Assembly (NCBI RefSeq): GCF_964204645.1
Contig: NC_134028.1
Coordinates: forward strand, 18,078,153-18,142,152
DNA from: Tubulanus polymorphus
Taxonomy: Eukaryota; Nemertea; Palaeonemertea; Tubulaniformes; Tubulanidae
Direction: 5' to 3'
DNA: 64,000 bases
The notes beneath the pieces are model-generated. The model worked only from the letters and a program-made list of their open reading frames with translations, made no database searches and had not been told where the DNA came from. Below, piece by piece: positions 10,425 through 21,045 of this stretch (within the stretch, counting starts at the first letter, position 1; each line of letters begins with the position of its first letter). The translations under genes and the position numbers were made by a program.

Positions 10425-10745
10425 GTGTTTGTTTGTGGTTTTATTGGTATCAGGTTAACATTTCAGTTGGTATTGAGTCATATTCAGATTGAATATTATC
10501 TGCAAACAGGTTTGATGGAGGTCAATACCCAGGCGTTGTTATTCCACGTTGATACGACATCGGACTATCAGGCTATAATTTGGTTGAAATCTAGTTGGAT
10601 ATTGGATGTTTAATGAAGTTGATTTCTCGTCGGACTATGAACGTTGATTCACTTTTCAAAATCAACCTACAGTCGACGTCGAAACACAACGTTGTTTCAA
10701 CGTTGATGCGCCCACTCGGTTGTTGCATTGCAATTAACAGGAGTT
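10425..10745. repeat. CAACGTTG-rich repeat
   Basis: Words such as GGTTGAAATCTAGTTGGATA, GTCGACGTCGAAACACAACG and TTTCAACGTTGATGCG follow one another. CAACGTTG or a one-base variant recurs several times. The style matches dispersed repeats with internal CAACGTTG palindromes seen in other animal genomes. Borders are not clear. Confidence 0.4.
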
Positions 10746-10854
10746 AACCTCTATATGATACTTTAGCGTCAGACGTTGTAGGGAACCAGTAACAACGACT
10801 GGTATTCAGACTAGATGAGGCTTTATATAAATTAACTCACCCAATTACCTCCAG

Positions 10855-10925
10855 TCGTGTGCAGTGGCACAGTAGGTAATGCGCTCTACTACTTTTTGGT
10901 TTGAGTTCGAATCCCAATAGGCCAA
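10855..10925 (+). repeat. tRNA-like sequence, SINE head or tRNA pseudogene
   Basis: An A-box-like TGGCACAGTAGGTAATGCG is followed at tRNA spacing by GAGTTCGAATCCC, a near-perfect B box. The acceptor arm does not pair well and there is no obvious anticodon loop, so an active tRNA is unlikely. Confidence 0.45.
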
Positions 10926-13190
10926 TTCAAGTCAGAATTTTATTCTATTGCACATGCGCTAACTATCTGTCCTCCGTAACGGGAGCTAGCGCCGTACTCC
11001 GTAACTGGAGCCACAGGGACATTATTAATAGGCCTATAGGCCTATAGCCACTGGCAAAATAGCGTTTACTAAAATAATGCCGTAGGCCTATGGCAAATAT
11101 CCACTTCTGGTCTACTTATTTCAACAAAACCTCGGCTTGTAGGCATGCTACTGATCTCCAAAGAGATAGGCCTAATCATCTTTTCAAAAATGAAAAATAT
11201 GCTCAATCAGTGCCCAAAAGATCACGTGGGAAAAAATCTTGAATATCCTTGAATAGGCTTGATCCACAATAATGTATTCAGTTCACAAACTTACCCGAAA
11301 TAAACCCACAGGCAAACATCAACAATAACGAGACGTCGAGTAAATTCATCATTGACCACACAGGCTGCTAACTACTACCGGTTTCACAGCAAGCCTACTT
11401 AGAACTAACGTTAAATGCCCTATAATTTTTGCACCTGCAGTAGAGGCGAAACACTGAACATCAAAATATAGGCCTACGTCCACACCCGTTATTATCCACG
11501 TTCTAAATATGGAACATATTTTCGCTTTAAACTGCATAACAGGTTTTCAGAACATTCGCGGTTGACGCGTTCAACTTGGCAAATATTGGTCGTGGGAAAT
11601 CGATATCATTTGGATATGTGAACTTTAAAAAAAATCTCAAGCTTACATTTGTTAAATTGTTTTACTAAGAAAAATCTTAAAGAAATACAGATTATTGAGG
11701 GATTTGATTGAGATATTTATTTTTCTATATTTAAAGGCCAATGAGGAAAATATATCAATTACGTTTCGACCAGCAGTCAGTTGATTTGGTGAATTGTAAA
11801 GCTCAAACTCACCTTACGAAAAAGTTTGAGGCAAACATTTGACAACTTCGAAATTTAATTAGAAGTAAAAACAGCAACTTTCAGATAGAATGCTTAAAAT
11901 AACTCGTTTTTAATATTGCATCAAATTAGTACTCGAGGTTCTGTTTGCTGCAATGCACGTTTTTCGTCGTTTCGAAAAAGCATTTCTGTTTCGCTGCACG
12001 GCTGCTAGCGGGATATAAACCGGTTTTGTAAATTGTATAAATGTATTGTGACAAACTATGCGGAAAATGGGTTAGTATTTTAAAGCCCAGTCACACTGTA
12101 CAAAAATACCACCACCGACCGTATAGGGTGTAGGCTACTCCTCACAACCACAGGACGAATATCGCACTGAGACGACAGAAATTAGCCAAACTAAGTAATA
12201 AGGCCTAGGCCTACTAAACCCAACTGAACAGAGAGGGGGAGAGAAGGGCTGAAGAAGGTAAGTAGGCCTATTTTAGTTAGGCCTAAGTAGGCCTAGTCAG
12301 TAACCTGCCTGGCGATGTTTCACCATCGGATGTTTTTAAAAGCCCATCTGATTATAAAATTGCTTGCTGACAACGATTAGGTAGGCCTACTGTAGGCCTA
12401 TTCTATTTCAAAACGTTGTTTAGGTCAACTGCTGCCGGTCCTTTTTGGTCCTAGACCTAGGCCTAAGACTTATCAGGTAGGCTGTAGCCGATATATGTAC
12501 TCTATCAGGTTTGTACCACCATAATGACTGAGCTAGGCCACCTGATATGCTCTCAAGTCGGCTCCTAGGCCTACTAAAAACTGACTGGAACTGACCGGAG
12601 CCGATTGGAAACAAGTCACGTTGAAATAGACATTAAATTTAGTAAGTTAAGTACGAAGTGGATATTTTATCGTACACAGCAAAGTGTTTACTTCCGCTAT
12701 TTTACCGTAGGCCTTCATCATTGCTATATAGGCCTATTATAATGCACCAGTCAATGAAAGTCCCCACCCTACAGGGGCCGGGAAACGAAAATTAGCGCCG
12801 GTGCAATCGGGAATTTTTCCCGCTACTCGTAATGTTAGTTTCATCGCTACCGTAGCGCTATGGATCGCCTACACACACGGGGATTTCTGCGCTATGGATC
12901 GCTTAAGTATGCGGGGAATTGTGCGCTACGGATCGCCGTGGGGTACTGGGAATACTTTAACACTAAAACTGGCATCTGCAGTTTGAGAACCGTAAAAATT
13001 CTGAAATTCGATTTCTCTAAACGATATCATGAGAAAAATATTACAAACCAATCTTTGAAAAAAGTGATCTAATAGAGCTCTTAAAAACGGTAAAAATACA
13101 AATTTATGGAAATAAAACATTTGTTGTTGAAGATGGCGCTAGCTAGCGCTGTGGATCGCTATGGATCGCCCAGTTAAAACATTCGGTAGA
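10926..13190. other. Non-coding region rich in TAGGCCTA
   Basis: No gene is supported. The palindromic word AGGCCT with flanking T/A is unusually dense, with about seven copies in 12180-12420 alone. At 12296-12385 is a block also found split inside element F1. From 12840 to 13170 GCGCTATGGATCGCC-like units recur several times with varied spacing, a degraded short tandem repeat. Confidence 0.5.
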
Positions 13191-13265
13191 ATTACAGCAA
13201 GCTCGGTGGTCATGTGGGATGATACTGCGCTAGTAATTTACTGGGCAGGGTTCGAGTCACGCTCT

Positions 13266-15291
13266 CACTATTTTCTCTGGATCTGTTCTCCACACTTTCC
13301 TTGAATTTTTTAAGTCGCGCTTCTCTGTGCCCATGTGTGGTGTAAACGAGCTAGGCCTATATCAGCACCCCAAGGATAACAGCAAGACTCGCTTAAGATA
13401 ATGAATTGTATGTTCTTTTTATTACAACACAGTTGAAAAACCAAGTCAAGCGGTTTCTGCAATTTAAAAAATACAGATACTAAGTACAAATTAATTTTTG
13501 AATTACACTAGGTTTGAAGTCAAAAGTTGAATAATTTCACAAAAAAGTGGTAATTTAATTTACTTACAACACGTTATCTTCCTTGAGTTAAAGAGAGACT
13601 CGCTCCACTCGCAGCCAGTAGTAGAAATGACTACCAAAAATGCATTACACATAGATTTATACCTAACTGTACTATAGGCTACCTGACTGCCAGTGAAGCG
13701 AGTAGAAAACGTTTGAATACACAGCACTGAAAATCACAAACCATGGTAATTCGAGGCTCAAACTAGTGTATAAAGAGTACAAAGAGCGCAACAGTATAGA
13801 ATTGCTACTGTATGACAGACTCAAAACTCAATTGATTATCAAACATGAAACCACGAATAACTGTAATAATGATAAATAATATATGTGCATAACACGAGCC
13901 AATTGATGTACGGTAAAATGGCGGAAGTAAGCACTCTGCTGTATAGGCCTATGGTAAAATATCCACTGCCTAGTCGGCCTAAGTAGGCTATTCATTATCG
14001 TCTGACATCCATCGGATGAAAATAAATAGATCGATGTCATATCGATCTTTTTGAGATAGGCCCCTATATTCAGTGCTTCATCTAGCATTAAAAAAGGGCA
14101 GGGTGCTGATTTCAAATAAGGGCATTTTTGTGCGTGATTCCATCGGAGCAAGGGCACATAATAACGCACTCATGTCTGTTTTAGGGGCAAACTGCAATGT
14201 TCCCTAATGCATAGAATCGAGGTACCCCCTACTACGATTGAGGACTAGAAACTATGTTTAAATCTGATTATGCCATGAGTGACACACTTGACCACAGTAC
14301 ATCCTTACACCTATGCCTGTCAATGAACAAAAGTTAATCTAGATAGGGCTTTCAAAATGATTTGGAAAACCAGTTGCAGACAAAAAAATTGCAGAAAAAA
14401 GCAATCTTAAGTAGCAAATACAGCAAAAAAGAGCCAGCAATAGTGTATAAGCCTACATGAAATTGAATGTTTTTAACCTTAGAAATATCAAATTAATTGA
14501 TTTAAATTGATAGTGTTAGTGATTGGCAAGTAACTGTTGATAATTGGTAAGCAGTCTGCTTAAGAACACATTATTGCTATTAGGCTACTCAAACTAATTG
14601 TCTGTGCGAGTCTCTCTGTGAGTTCACCGAACAAAGTTTTTCACCTTGTATGTAGAAAATTTGTCTTAGTCTAGATAAAAAGATCCAGAGCATCACGATG
14701 TGTTCAAAACGAAACAATCCATCAAATCTACACTACCAGCTTTACAATGGCAGTCGCTAGAATGATTGGCAGTAGTTTGGAAGTCAGCCAATTTCCTGGA
14801 AACTTAAACTAGGCCACGCGTCTGAGGCACGTTTTCACACGATGCACACTGACTGCAGTACATTTGAATAGGCCTATAACCACTGATCACATGAGCTACT
14901 ATCGTTGATATCATACGAGATATTTCATAGCCGTCGCAGGAAACTTACTTACAGTCGGATGCGTCGGCTTATTTTGAAAGCCCTGACTCATTACTCGTGA
15001 CTGACAAGGGCAGGATGGCGGACCTACGGCAAGTGATGAGGGCACAAGGGCTAGCATGGGACACATCTGAAGGGCACAAGGGCGGCTATTTTCGGGGGCG
15101 GGGCGGACCGCCCTTCTATTTTTGGCTAGATGAAGCACTGTATATTTCTCCACCTCTTAATCTTTTGAACACCATAAGAAGACCATGCAAAAATTGCTTG
15201 TTTCTCATCAGTTTAATTTTCCGTGCTCGTCAAAAAAAGTTCAGTAAAAATTGAAAAATTAAATGCGCATCCCGCATGCAGAATTCAGTTT
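13266..15291. other. No gene; inverted relic at its borders
   Basis: No coding sequence is supported. CAGTGCTTCATCTAGC with AAAAAGGGC at 14073-14100 recurs inverted at 15108-15138, together with looser GGGCACAAGGGC words. This suggests the ends of a degraded inverted-repeat element of about 1.07 kb. Confidence 0.4.
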
Positions 15292-16531
15292 TTAGCCCAC
15301 TTGGGACTTAAGACCCAGCGGGCTATTGCGTTCACTTTTCGTCCGTCCGTCCGTAGACGGAATCCAGTTATTTTGGGAAGTTTTGTAGACGCTTCAAGTA
15401 CGCTTCGATCAATTACCTTGATCTTTGGTTTATATTTGAATCTACCAAGGGCCCATCAGCATAAGAAAAATTGGGTCGACCTGACTCAAGATGGCCATCC
15501 TATGACCTTTTTAGTGCCCAAAAATGTCAATTTTGGCCAGAATTCTAGGTCCTGTAGCTTCCTACTGGTTTGCCATTTCTCATTGCAATTTGTGATGGGT
15601 ATTCTTTGGAAAGGGAAGTTTTATACCTGAGACGGGTATTTTTGATCAGCCAATTATGACACAATTGGCGGCCATCTTGGTGTCATCAGTACTCATTCGT
15701 GGTGGGAAAAAGTTTTTCCACATTAAATTCATACCTAAGCATATTGTGTAACTATATATTCAATTGGAAAGTTGTAGCCCATAACGTGTTTTATGATTTT
15801 GGTGAGTTTCAAGGTCATTGGTTTTTGTATGTGGCCACCAGGGGGCGTTGAATAATACAATATCTTAGTATTTCTATATTATATTTGTGCCACAATCAAT
15901 TGCAAAGTTGTAGCTCATGACATCTTCCATGATTTGGGTGAGTTTTAAGGACATTAGTTATTCTATATGGTCACCAGGGGGCGTTGAATAGTAGAATAAC
16001 TTAGTAACGTAATAATTTCCTTATTAGATTGGTACCTAGGCATATTTTGTTACCATGATCAATTGCAAAGTTGTAGTTAATGACATCGTCTATGATTTTG
16101 GTGAGTTTTTAAGGACATTAGTTATTCCATATAGTCACCAGGGGGCGTTGAATAGTAGAATAGCTTAGTATTTCCTCATTAGATTCGTACCTAGGCATAA
16201 TTTGTTACCATGATCAATTGCAAAGTTGTATTTCATGACATGTACTACGATTGTGGTGAGTTTTAAGGTCATTGGGTTTTGCATATGGTCACCAGGGGGC
16301 GTTGAATAGTAGAATAACTTAGTATTTCCATATTAAATTGGTAACGAGGCATATTTTGTTATCACAATCAATTGCAAAATCATAGCTGCTGACATGTTCT
16401 ATGATTGTGGTGGGTTTCAAGGTCATTGGTTTTTGTATATGGTCACTAGGGGGCGTTATGTATTGAAATTGTTAGATTGGTGAGCATTTGAAACCACTTC
16501 CCTAGTGGGCATGGTGTCCCTGGACTCCTAG
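15292..16531 (+). repeat. Repeat family Y, full-length copy
   Basis: It opens with the hairpin TAGCCCACTTGGGACTTAAG...GCGGGCTA, then CGTCCGTCCGTCCGTAGACG and GGAATCCAGTTATTTTGGGA. The body has CAAGATGGCC and GCGGCCATCTTGGTGTC. A tandem core of units about 135-165 bases long follows, each holding ACAATCAATTGCAAAGTTGT, ATGATTGTGGTGAG and CACCAGGGGGCGTTGAATA. The 3' end has CCACTTCCCTAGTGGGC and GGTGTCCCTGGACTCCTAG. In intact copies the 3' TCCCAAGTGGGC is the reverse complement of 5' GCCCACTTGGGA. CTCF-like cores lie at 15836, 15972, 16136, 16290 and 16444. Confidence 0.9.
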
Positions 16532-16542
16532 TTGTTTCTTTT

Positions 16543-16650
16543 TAGACCACTTGAGAATAAAGTCCCAGTAGGCTATTGCGTTAACTTTCTGCTGTTGTCC
16601 GTCAGTCCATAGACGGAATCCAGTTATTTTGGGAAGTTTTAAAGACCCTT
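16543..16650 (+). repeat. Family Y, 5' fragment
   Basis: A second, diverged 5' hairpin (TAGACCACTTGAGAATAAAG...CAGTAGGCTA) starts about 12 bases after the previous Y copy ends. It runs through GACGGAATCCAGTTATTTTG and then stops. It lies just before a LINE fragment. Confidence 0.75.
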
Positions 16651-16675
16651 TGATGTCTTCATAGGCATAGTATAA

Positions 16676-16905
16676 TCAATGGAATATTGCTATTAAACGA
16701 ATAGAATCTTCATTTATAGGCCTATAACTTTTTGAGCTTGAACAGGAGTAGGTAAAATTGAACCCAAGATACTCATAGGTGTGGACATTCGATAGCTTCG
16801 AATGACCAAGGTGAAATTTGGATCTTTTGAGTACTTTGCCGCTCTTATTGAAGATCATAATTTTGGTTTTTTAGATATTGACCGTCATCTTCCATTTCAT
16901 ACAAA
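16676..16905 (-). pseudogene. Non-LTR retrotransposon RT fragment
   Basis: On the minus strand it reads KTKIMIFNKSG, then a variable segment, then YEYLGFNFTYSCS. K(T/S)K-MIFNK-G followed by Y-YLG--FT-S is the thumb-side segment just after the reverse transcriptase palm in many LINEs. A stop precedes KTK. No flanking LINE sequence was recognised. Confidence 0.65.
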
Positions 16906-17654
16906 AATTTTTGACGCCTTATAAAACGTGACCATTATGAAACCTAAACAATGTTAACCATTCAGCATCATTTTTCAAATCACAGCCGTAAATCGATGTG
17001 CAAAATGTCACAGGTGTACACATACAAGCTATTTGGCAAGATATTATTGAAAAAGATGTAAATGTCTTGCTGTGATTATATAATGAGCTCTATTTTAACA
17101 TCGAAATATTATATTGCATTGAATATCATGAGAAGACGTATTTTAATAGTAATGGGTATATGATTATATCAGAAGCGGCAGGCATAAATAGAAATGATAA
17201 GTAAATTGCATTATTCGGTCAAAGTGGCGGATGTACACACCATGTGGAAGCCTGATATAAAAGTAAGACCCTGACATTGGGATGCTGGGGGAATGACAAA
17301 GCTATCTATGATCTGTGTAGGGAGGGCCAGCGTGAATTTTACCAGCAGCTACAAGCGGTCAATATAAAAATGTGTAAACATATAATTTCAATATCAAATG
17401 ATTTAGAAAACATGTTCAATATTAGGGGTAATTTTGCAGGTTTCATGCGAATGGTCCTGATTAGGAATTTATAATAGTATAGCTGTTGTATACGGCTCCG
17501 TGTCCTCTGATAGATAGCATGTGTATCAGGTGACAATTCAATTCTTTAATGATCCTTAGGTTAAACATTACATTCCCAAATTAAAGGCATATCTTAAGCC
17601 ACAATTTTGTCAATGTAGGCAGAGGTATAATTTGAATTATCTGGAGTTAAATTG
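16906..17654. other. No recognised feature
   Basis: No repeat seen elsewhere in the window and no exon with good splice sites. The open frames here are short and lack coding character. Confidence 0.4.
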
Positions 17655-18391
17655 TTAGCTCCGCTGTGACCGAAGGTCAGCGGAGCTAATGGGTTAGGGG
17701 GTGAGCCGTCGTCGTTCATTCGTGCGTCTGTCAACTTTTCCTTTAAATCGCTACTAGTCCTACAGTTTTAATCGGATCAATTCCAAATTTGGTATGAATG
17801 TTCTATGGACCTAGGCCTATAATGTTACAGAGCCATTTTTTGGATTCGTCCTCCAGGGGGCGCCCTGTTGTTGGAGTTCGTGTTTCTTCAAATTGCTACT
17901 AGTCCTACAGTTTTCATCAGATCAATTCCAAATTTGGTATCAATGTTCTATGGACCAAGGCCTAAAGTTACAGATGCTCTGTAACTTTACAGGCCTAAAG
18001 TTACAGAGCATTTTTTGGATTCTTCCCCCTTGGGCTGGAGTTTCTTTTTTTTCAAAGCGCTACTAGTCCTACAGTTTTAATCAGATCAATTCCAAATTTG
18101 ATGTGAATGTTCTATGGACCACGGACTATGAAGTAAAAGAGCCATTTTTTTGATTCTTCCACCAGGGGGCGCCCCTGGGGGTGGAGTTTCTATTTCTTCA
18201 AATTGCTATCAGTCCTATAGTTTTAATCAGATCAAGTCGAAATTTGGTATGAATGTTCTATGGACCAATACCTACAAAGTACAGAGCCTTTTTTGGATTT
18301 GGCCAAAAGAGCACCCCTAGGTATGCAGCTTCCATTTCTTCAAATCACACAGCAGAGCTATATAAGCCGATAGGCTCCTTGTTAATGTTCC
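17655..18391 (+). repeat. Repeat family Z, full-length copy
   Basis: It opens TTAGCTCCGCTGTGACCGAA and closes the hairpin with GGTCAGCGGAGCTAA. After GTTAGGGGGTGAG and a CGTTCATTCGTGCGTC tract come tandem units with ACTAGTCCTACAGTTTTAAT, GATCAATTCCAAATTTGGTA, TGAATGTTCTATGGACC and a CCAGGGGGCGCCC word. It ends CACACAGCAGAGCTATATAA and GATAGGCTCCTTGTT. The 3' CAGCAGAGCTA is the inverse of the 5' TAGCTCCGCTG. It lies about 225 bases upstream of gene A exon 1. Confidence 0.9.
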
Positions 18392-18615
18392 CCATACTGC
18401 TCTTTGCACAATCTTGTCAATTTTACATTTCAGCTCGAGACAAAGATTATTTGATCAATACAAATAATGGTTATGAAGATGAAAAGTCCTGGATGTCATA
18501 GTGTTATTGTTCTATTTTTTATCCTTACTGGTAAATTTCTGGCTTAATAGTTCAAAAAGTGGGACTGCATACCTGTTACCTTACTTGTCGACAGTGATTA
18601 CTCTCATTTTTGTAG

Positions 18616-18845
18616 ACTATGCTTTTTGTCAGAAGAATTTAGCTCCCAGATTCGTTGAGACTCTAGAAAATATCATTGGATTCAAGGGGATACCAGAGGA
18701 TACTCCAATTGGTACTACCATTGGCTATCTAAAAGCTATAGATCCAGAAGGTTTACCTTTGACCTATGGCATGAAAAGTGATACATATGAATGTATCAAT
18801 CCATCTACAGGACTGGTAATTCTCAGTCGACGTCTGGACAGGGAG
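18616..18845 (+). CDS. Cadherin gene A, exon 1 seen (EC1)
   Basis: A 230-base exon with acceptor CTCATTTTTGTAG and donor GTAACT. It enters in phase 1 and leaves in phase 0. The peptide includes QKNLAPRF, GIPEDTPIGTTIGYLKAID, DPEGLPLTYG and GLVILSRRLDRE. AP-F, PEDT, the DPEG turn and LDRE are the order of strand and calcium motifs in a cadherin EC1. As I recall it, human CDHR1 is the closest in style (APHFF, PEDTPVG, TDPEGD, LDRE). The open frame extends upstream to 18501 without any ATG, so I take the splice acceptor, whose phase matches gene B, rather than a signal-peptide start. Downstream the frame stops in the intron at 18866. Confidence 0.85.
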
Positions 18846-19327
18846 GTAACTATTACTGTTTCGTGATTTCCATCGGAACATCGGGATAAATGTGTACACA
18901 GCAGAATACTGGTCTCCAGGAAATTTGCTTGGTACCATTGATAGTTCAGAGCTTAGATTCCTAATGTTGTAGGAAACTGTCCAAATTGAGTACCTGGATT
19001 TTGTTAGGTGCTCGATTAAGCTTTCTGTCATGAGCGCGAGAGATGCGATATCCCCCAAGGGTGGGCTTATGGCCCTTCTCCAAAATTTATAAAAGCTAGG
19101 TGCTTGGAAAGCAACCGGTATTCCTGAAGATGAATTTTTGTTTAAAGTTGAAATGTTGAACAAAGTGCCAGCTCAAGGAAACATTTTTGGACTTCATTAT
19201 TGTCTCAGCTTTATGGTGGTTTTCAGATTATATTTTCGTCTCACCTTGGATATAGGACTAGTGTTTTATCAATCGTGAGCTTGGAAATGCCATTTCCAAG
19301 CAGCTGCTTCATCTTTGAATGCTCCGT
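18846..19327 (+). other. Start of gene A intron, no recognised feature
   Basis: The first part of a 10.9-kb intron that runs to 29752. No exon or known repeat was recognised before the family Z snippet near 19328 (GTTCATTCGTTCGTTCGTG). Confidence 0.45.
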
Positions 19328-19367
19328 TTGTTTGTTCATTCGTTCGTTCGTGTGTCTGTCAACTTTT

Positions 19368-20620
19368 TAGCCCACTTGGGACTTTAGTGGGCTATTGCGT
19401 TCACTTTTTCCGTCTATCCGTCCATCCGTAGAGGGAATCCAGTTATTTTGGGAAGTTTTGAAGACGCTTCAAGGTAATGTTTTGATATTTGGTTTATACA
19501 TGTATCTACCCTAGACACATCTTCAGCCCAAAACCTGGCATTGTCAGAATCAAGATGGCCGACTGGCAGCCATTGTTGTTCGCCAAAAATCTGCACTTTT
19601 TACATGTTTTTGAACTTTTTGATGGAAATTTTGAAGGCGCCTTCCTTGATCAATCATCTTGATCTTTCATATGCATTTGAACCACCCGCAGGGCCCATCA
19701 GCATAATAAATATTGGGTTGATCGGACTCGAGATGGTCGTCCTAGGACCTTTTCAGTGCCCAAGAATGTCAATTTTGGCCCGAATTCTGAGTCCTGTAGC
19801 TTCCTACTGGTTTGCCATTTCTCATTGCAATTGCTGATGGGTATTCTTTGGAAAGGGATGTTTTATACCTGAGACAGGTATTTTTGATCAGCCAATTATG
19901 ATGCAATTGGCGGCCATCTTGGTGTCATTAGTACTCATTCGTAGGTGGAAAAAAGTTTTTCGACGTTATATTGATACCTAAGCATATTTTGTAACGTCAA
20001 TGAATTAGAAAGTTGTAGCTTATAACGTGTTCTATGATTGTGGTGAGTTTCATGTTCATTGGTTTTTGTATATGGCCACCAGGGGGCATTGAATACAATG
20101 TCTTAGTATTTCTATATTATATTCGTACCAATACATATTTTGTTACCACAATCAATTGCAAAGTTGTAGCTCATGACATCGTCTATGATTGTGGTGAGTT
20201 TTAAGGAAATTCGTTATTCTATATGGTCTCCAGGGGGTGTTGAATAGTAGAATAACCTAGTATTTCCTTATTATATTGGTACCTAGGCATATTTGGTTAT
20301 GATCAATTGCAAAGTTGTAGTTCATGACATGTTCTATGATTGTGGTGAGTTACAAGGTTATTGGGTTTTGAATATGGTCACCAGGGGATGTTGAATATTT
20401 GAATAACTTAGTATTTCCATATTAAATTGGTAACGAGGCATATTTTGTTTTCACAATCAATTACAAAATCATAGCTGCTGACATGTTCTATGATTGTGGT
20501 GAGTTTCAAGGTCATTGATTTTTGTATATGGTCACCAGGGGGTGTTGAAAATTGAAAATGTTAGATTGTTGAGCATTTGAAACCACTTCCCAAGTGGGCA
20601 TGGTGTCCCTGGACCCCAAT
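19368..20620 (+). repeat. Repeat family Y, full-length copy inside a Z fragment
   Basis: It is preceded by a piece of the Z 5' end (GTGTGTCTGTCAACTTT, to 19367). Y starts TAGCCCACTTGGGACTTTAG with a shortened hairpin. It has the full body and a four-unit tandem core with CCACCAGGGGGCATTG at 20078. It ends CCACTTCCCAAGTGGGCATG and GTCCCTGGACCCC. A new Z copy starts within a few bases. Confidence 0.85.
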
Positions 20621-20763
20621 TTTAGCTTTGCTGTGATCGACGGTCAGCAGAGCTGATGGGTTGGGGGTGAGGTGTCGTTGTCCGTCTGTTCGTTCGTTCG
20701 TGCGTCTGTCAACTTTTTCTTCAAATTGCTACTAGTCCTACAGTTATAATCATATCAATTCCA
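20621..20763 (+). repeat. Family Z, 5' piece of a copy split by other elements
   Basis: It opens TTAGCTTTGCTGTGATCGAC and GGTCAGCAGAGCTGA, then the CGTTCGTTCGTGCGTCTG tract and CTACTAGTCCTACAGTTATA. It breaks off at ATATCAATTCCA. The same 12 bases reappear at 25488, where Z resumes, so the Penelope-like composite sits between. The Z copy continues at 25488-25691 and 29103-29485. Confidence 0.85.
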
Positions 20764-21045
20764 ATAATAAGATAAAAACCCACTATTTACAGATTAAAAG
20801 AATTTAAAAACAAGAATTTATTTATTCAATCTAAAATATATATAAGACACGAAGTTTCGATCTCACCCTAGAGATCAGGTGTGAGATATAGACTAAAAAC
20901 AGGGGTATATATACAGAGGAGAACAGGTTAATTGAGTAAATTGGGGAGTGAGTAAATAATTAGTGTTTGGCAAGGCATGAAGTAATGTACTTCGAAAGAA
21001 GGGAATTGTGCGGAGAAAAGCCATTATTCAAATTGGTACTAATTT
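20764..21045 (-). mobile_element. Penelope-like element, inverted 3' end
   Basis: It is the reverse complement of 22190-22325 and of the terminal sequence near 24830-24950. Shared words include GTGTTTGGCAAGGCATGAAG, AATTGTGCGGAGAAAAGCC and CGATCTCACCCTAGAGATC. The element therefore has inverted copies of its end at both sides, an arrangement often seen for Penelope-like elements. In this copy the hammerhead-like core has lost four bases (CTGATCTC in place of CTGACGATGATCTC). Confidence 0.75.

Noticed and set aside
13195-13265. tRNA-like A and B box words (GGTGGTCATGTGGGATGATA; GGGTTCGAGTCACGC)
   Set aside because: No acceptor stem pairs and the anticodon arm is not formed, so it is at best a remote tRNA remnant.
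13828-14169. 113-codon minus-strand open frame
   Set aside because: No recognisable motif, no splice signals or start context, and it overlaps a degraded inverted repeat. Treated as chance.
15223-15630. 135-codon open frame over the family Y 5' end
   Set aside because: The same frame recurs in other Y copies (57384, 60958) with many breaks and follows the repeat, not a protein family. It is repeat-borne and without coding signature.
18501-18615. Upstream extension of the EC1 exon as a signal peptide (hydrophobic LSTVITLIF)
   Set aside because: It has no ATG and lies before a good acceptor whose phase equals that of the paralogous exon. Kept as an outside possibility only.
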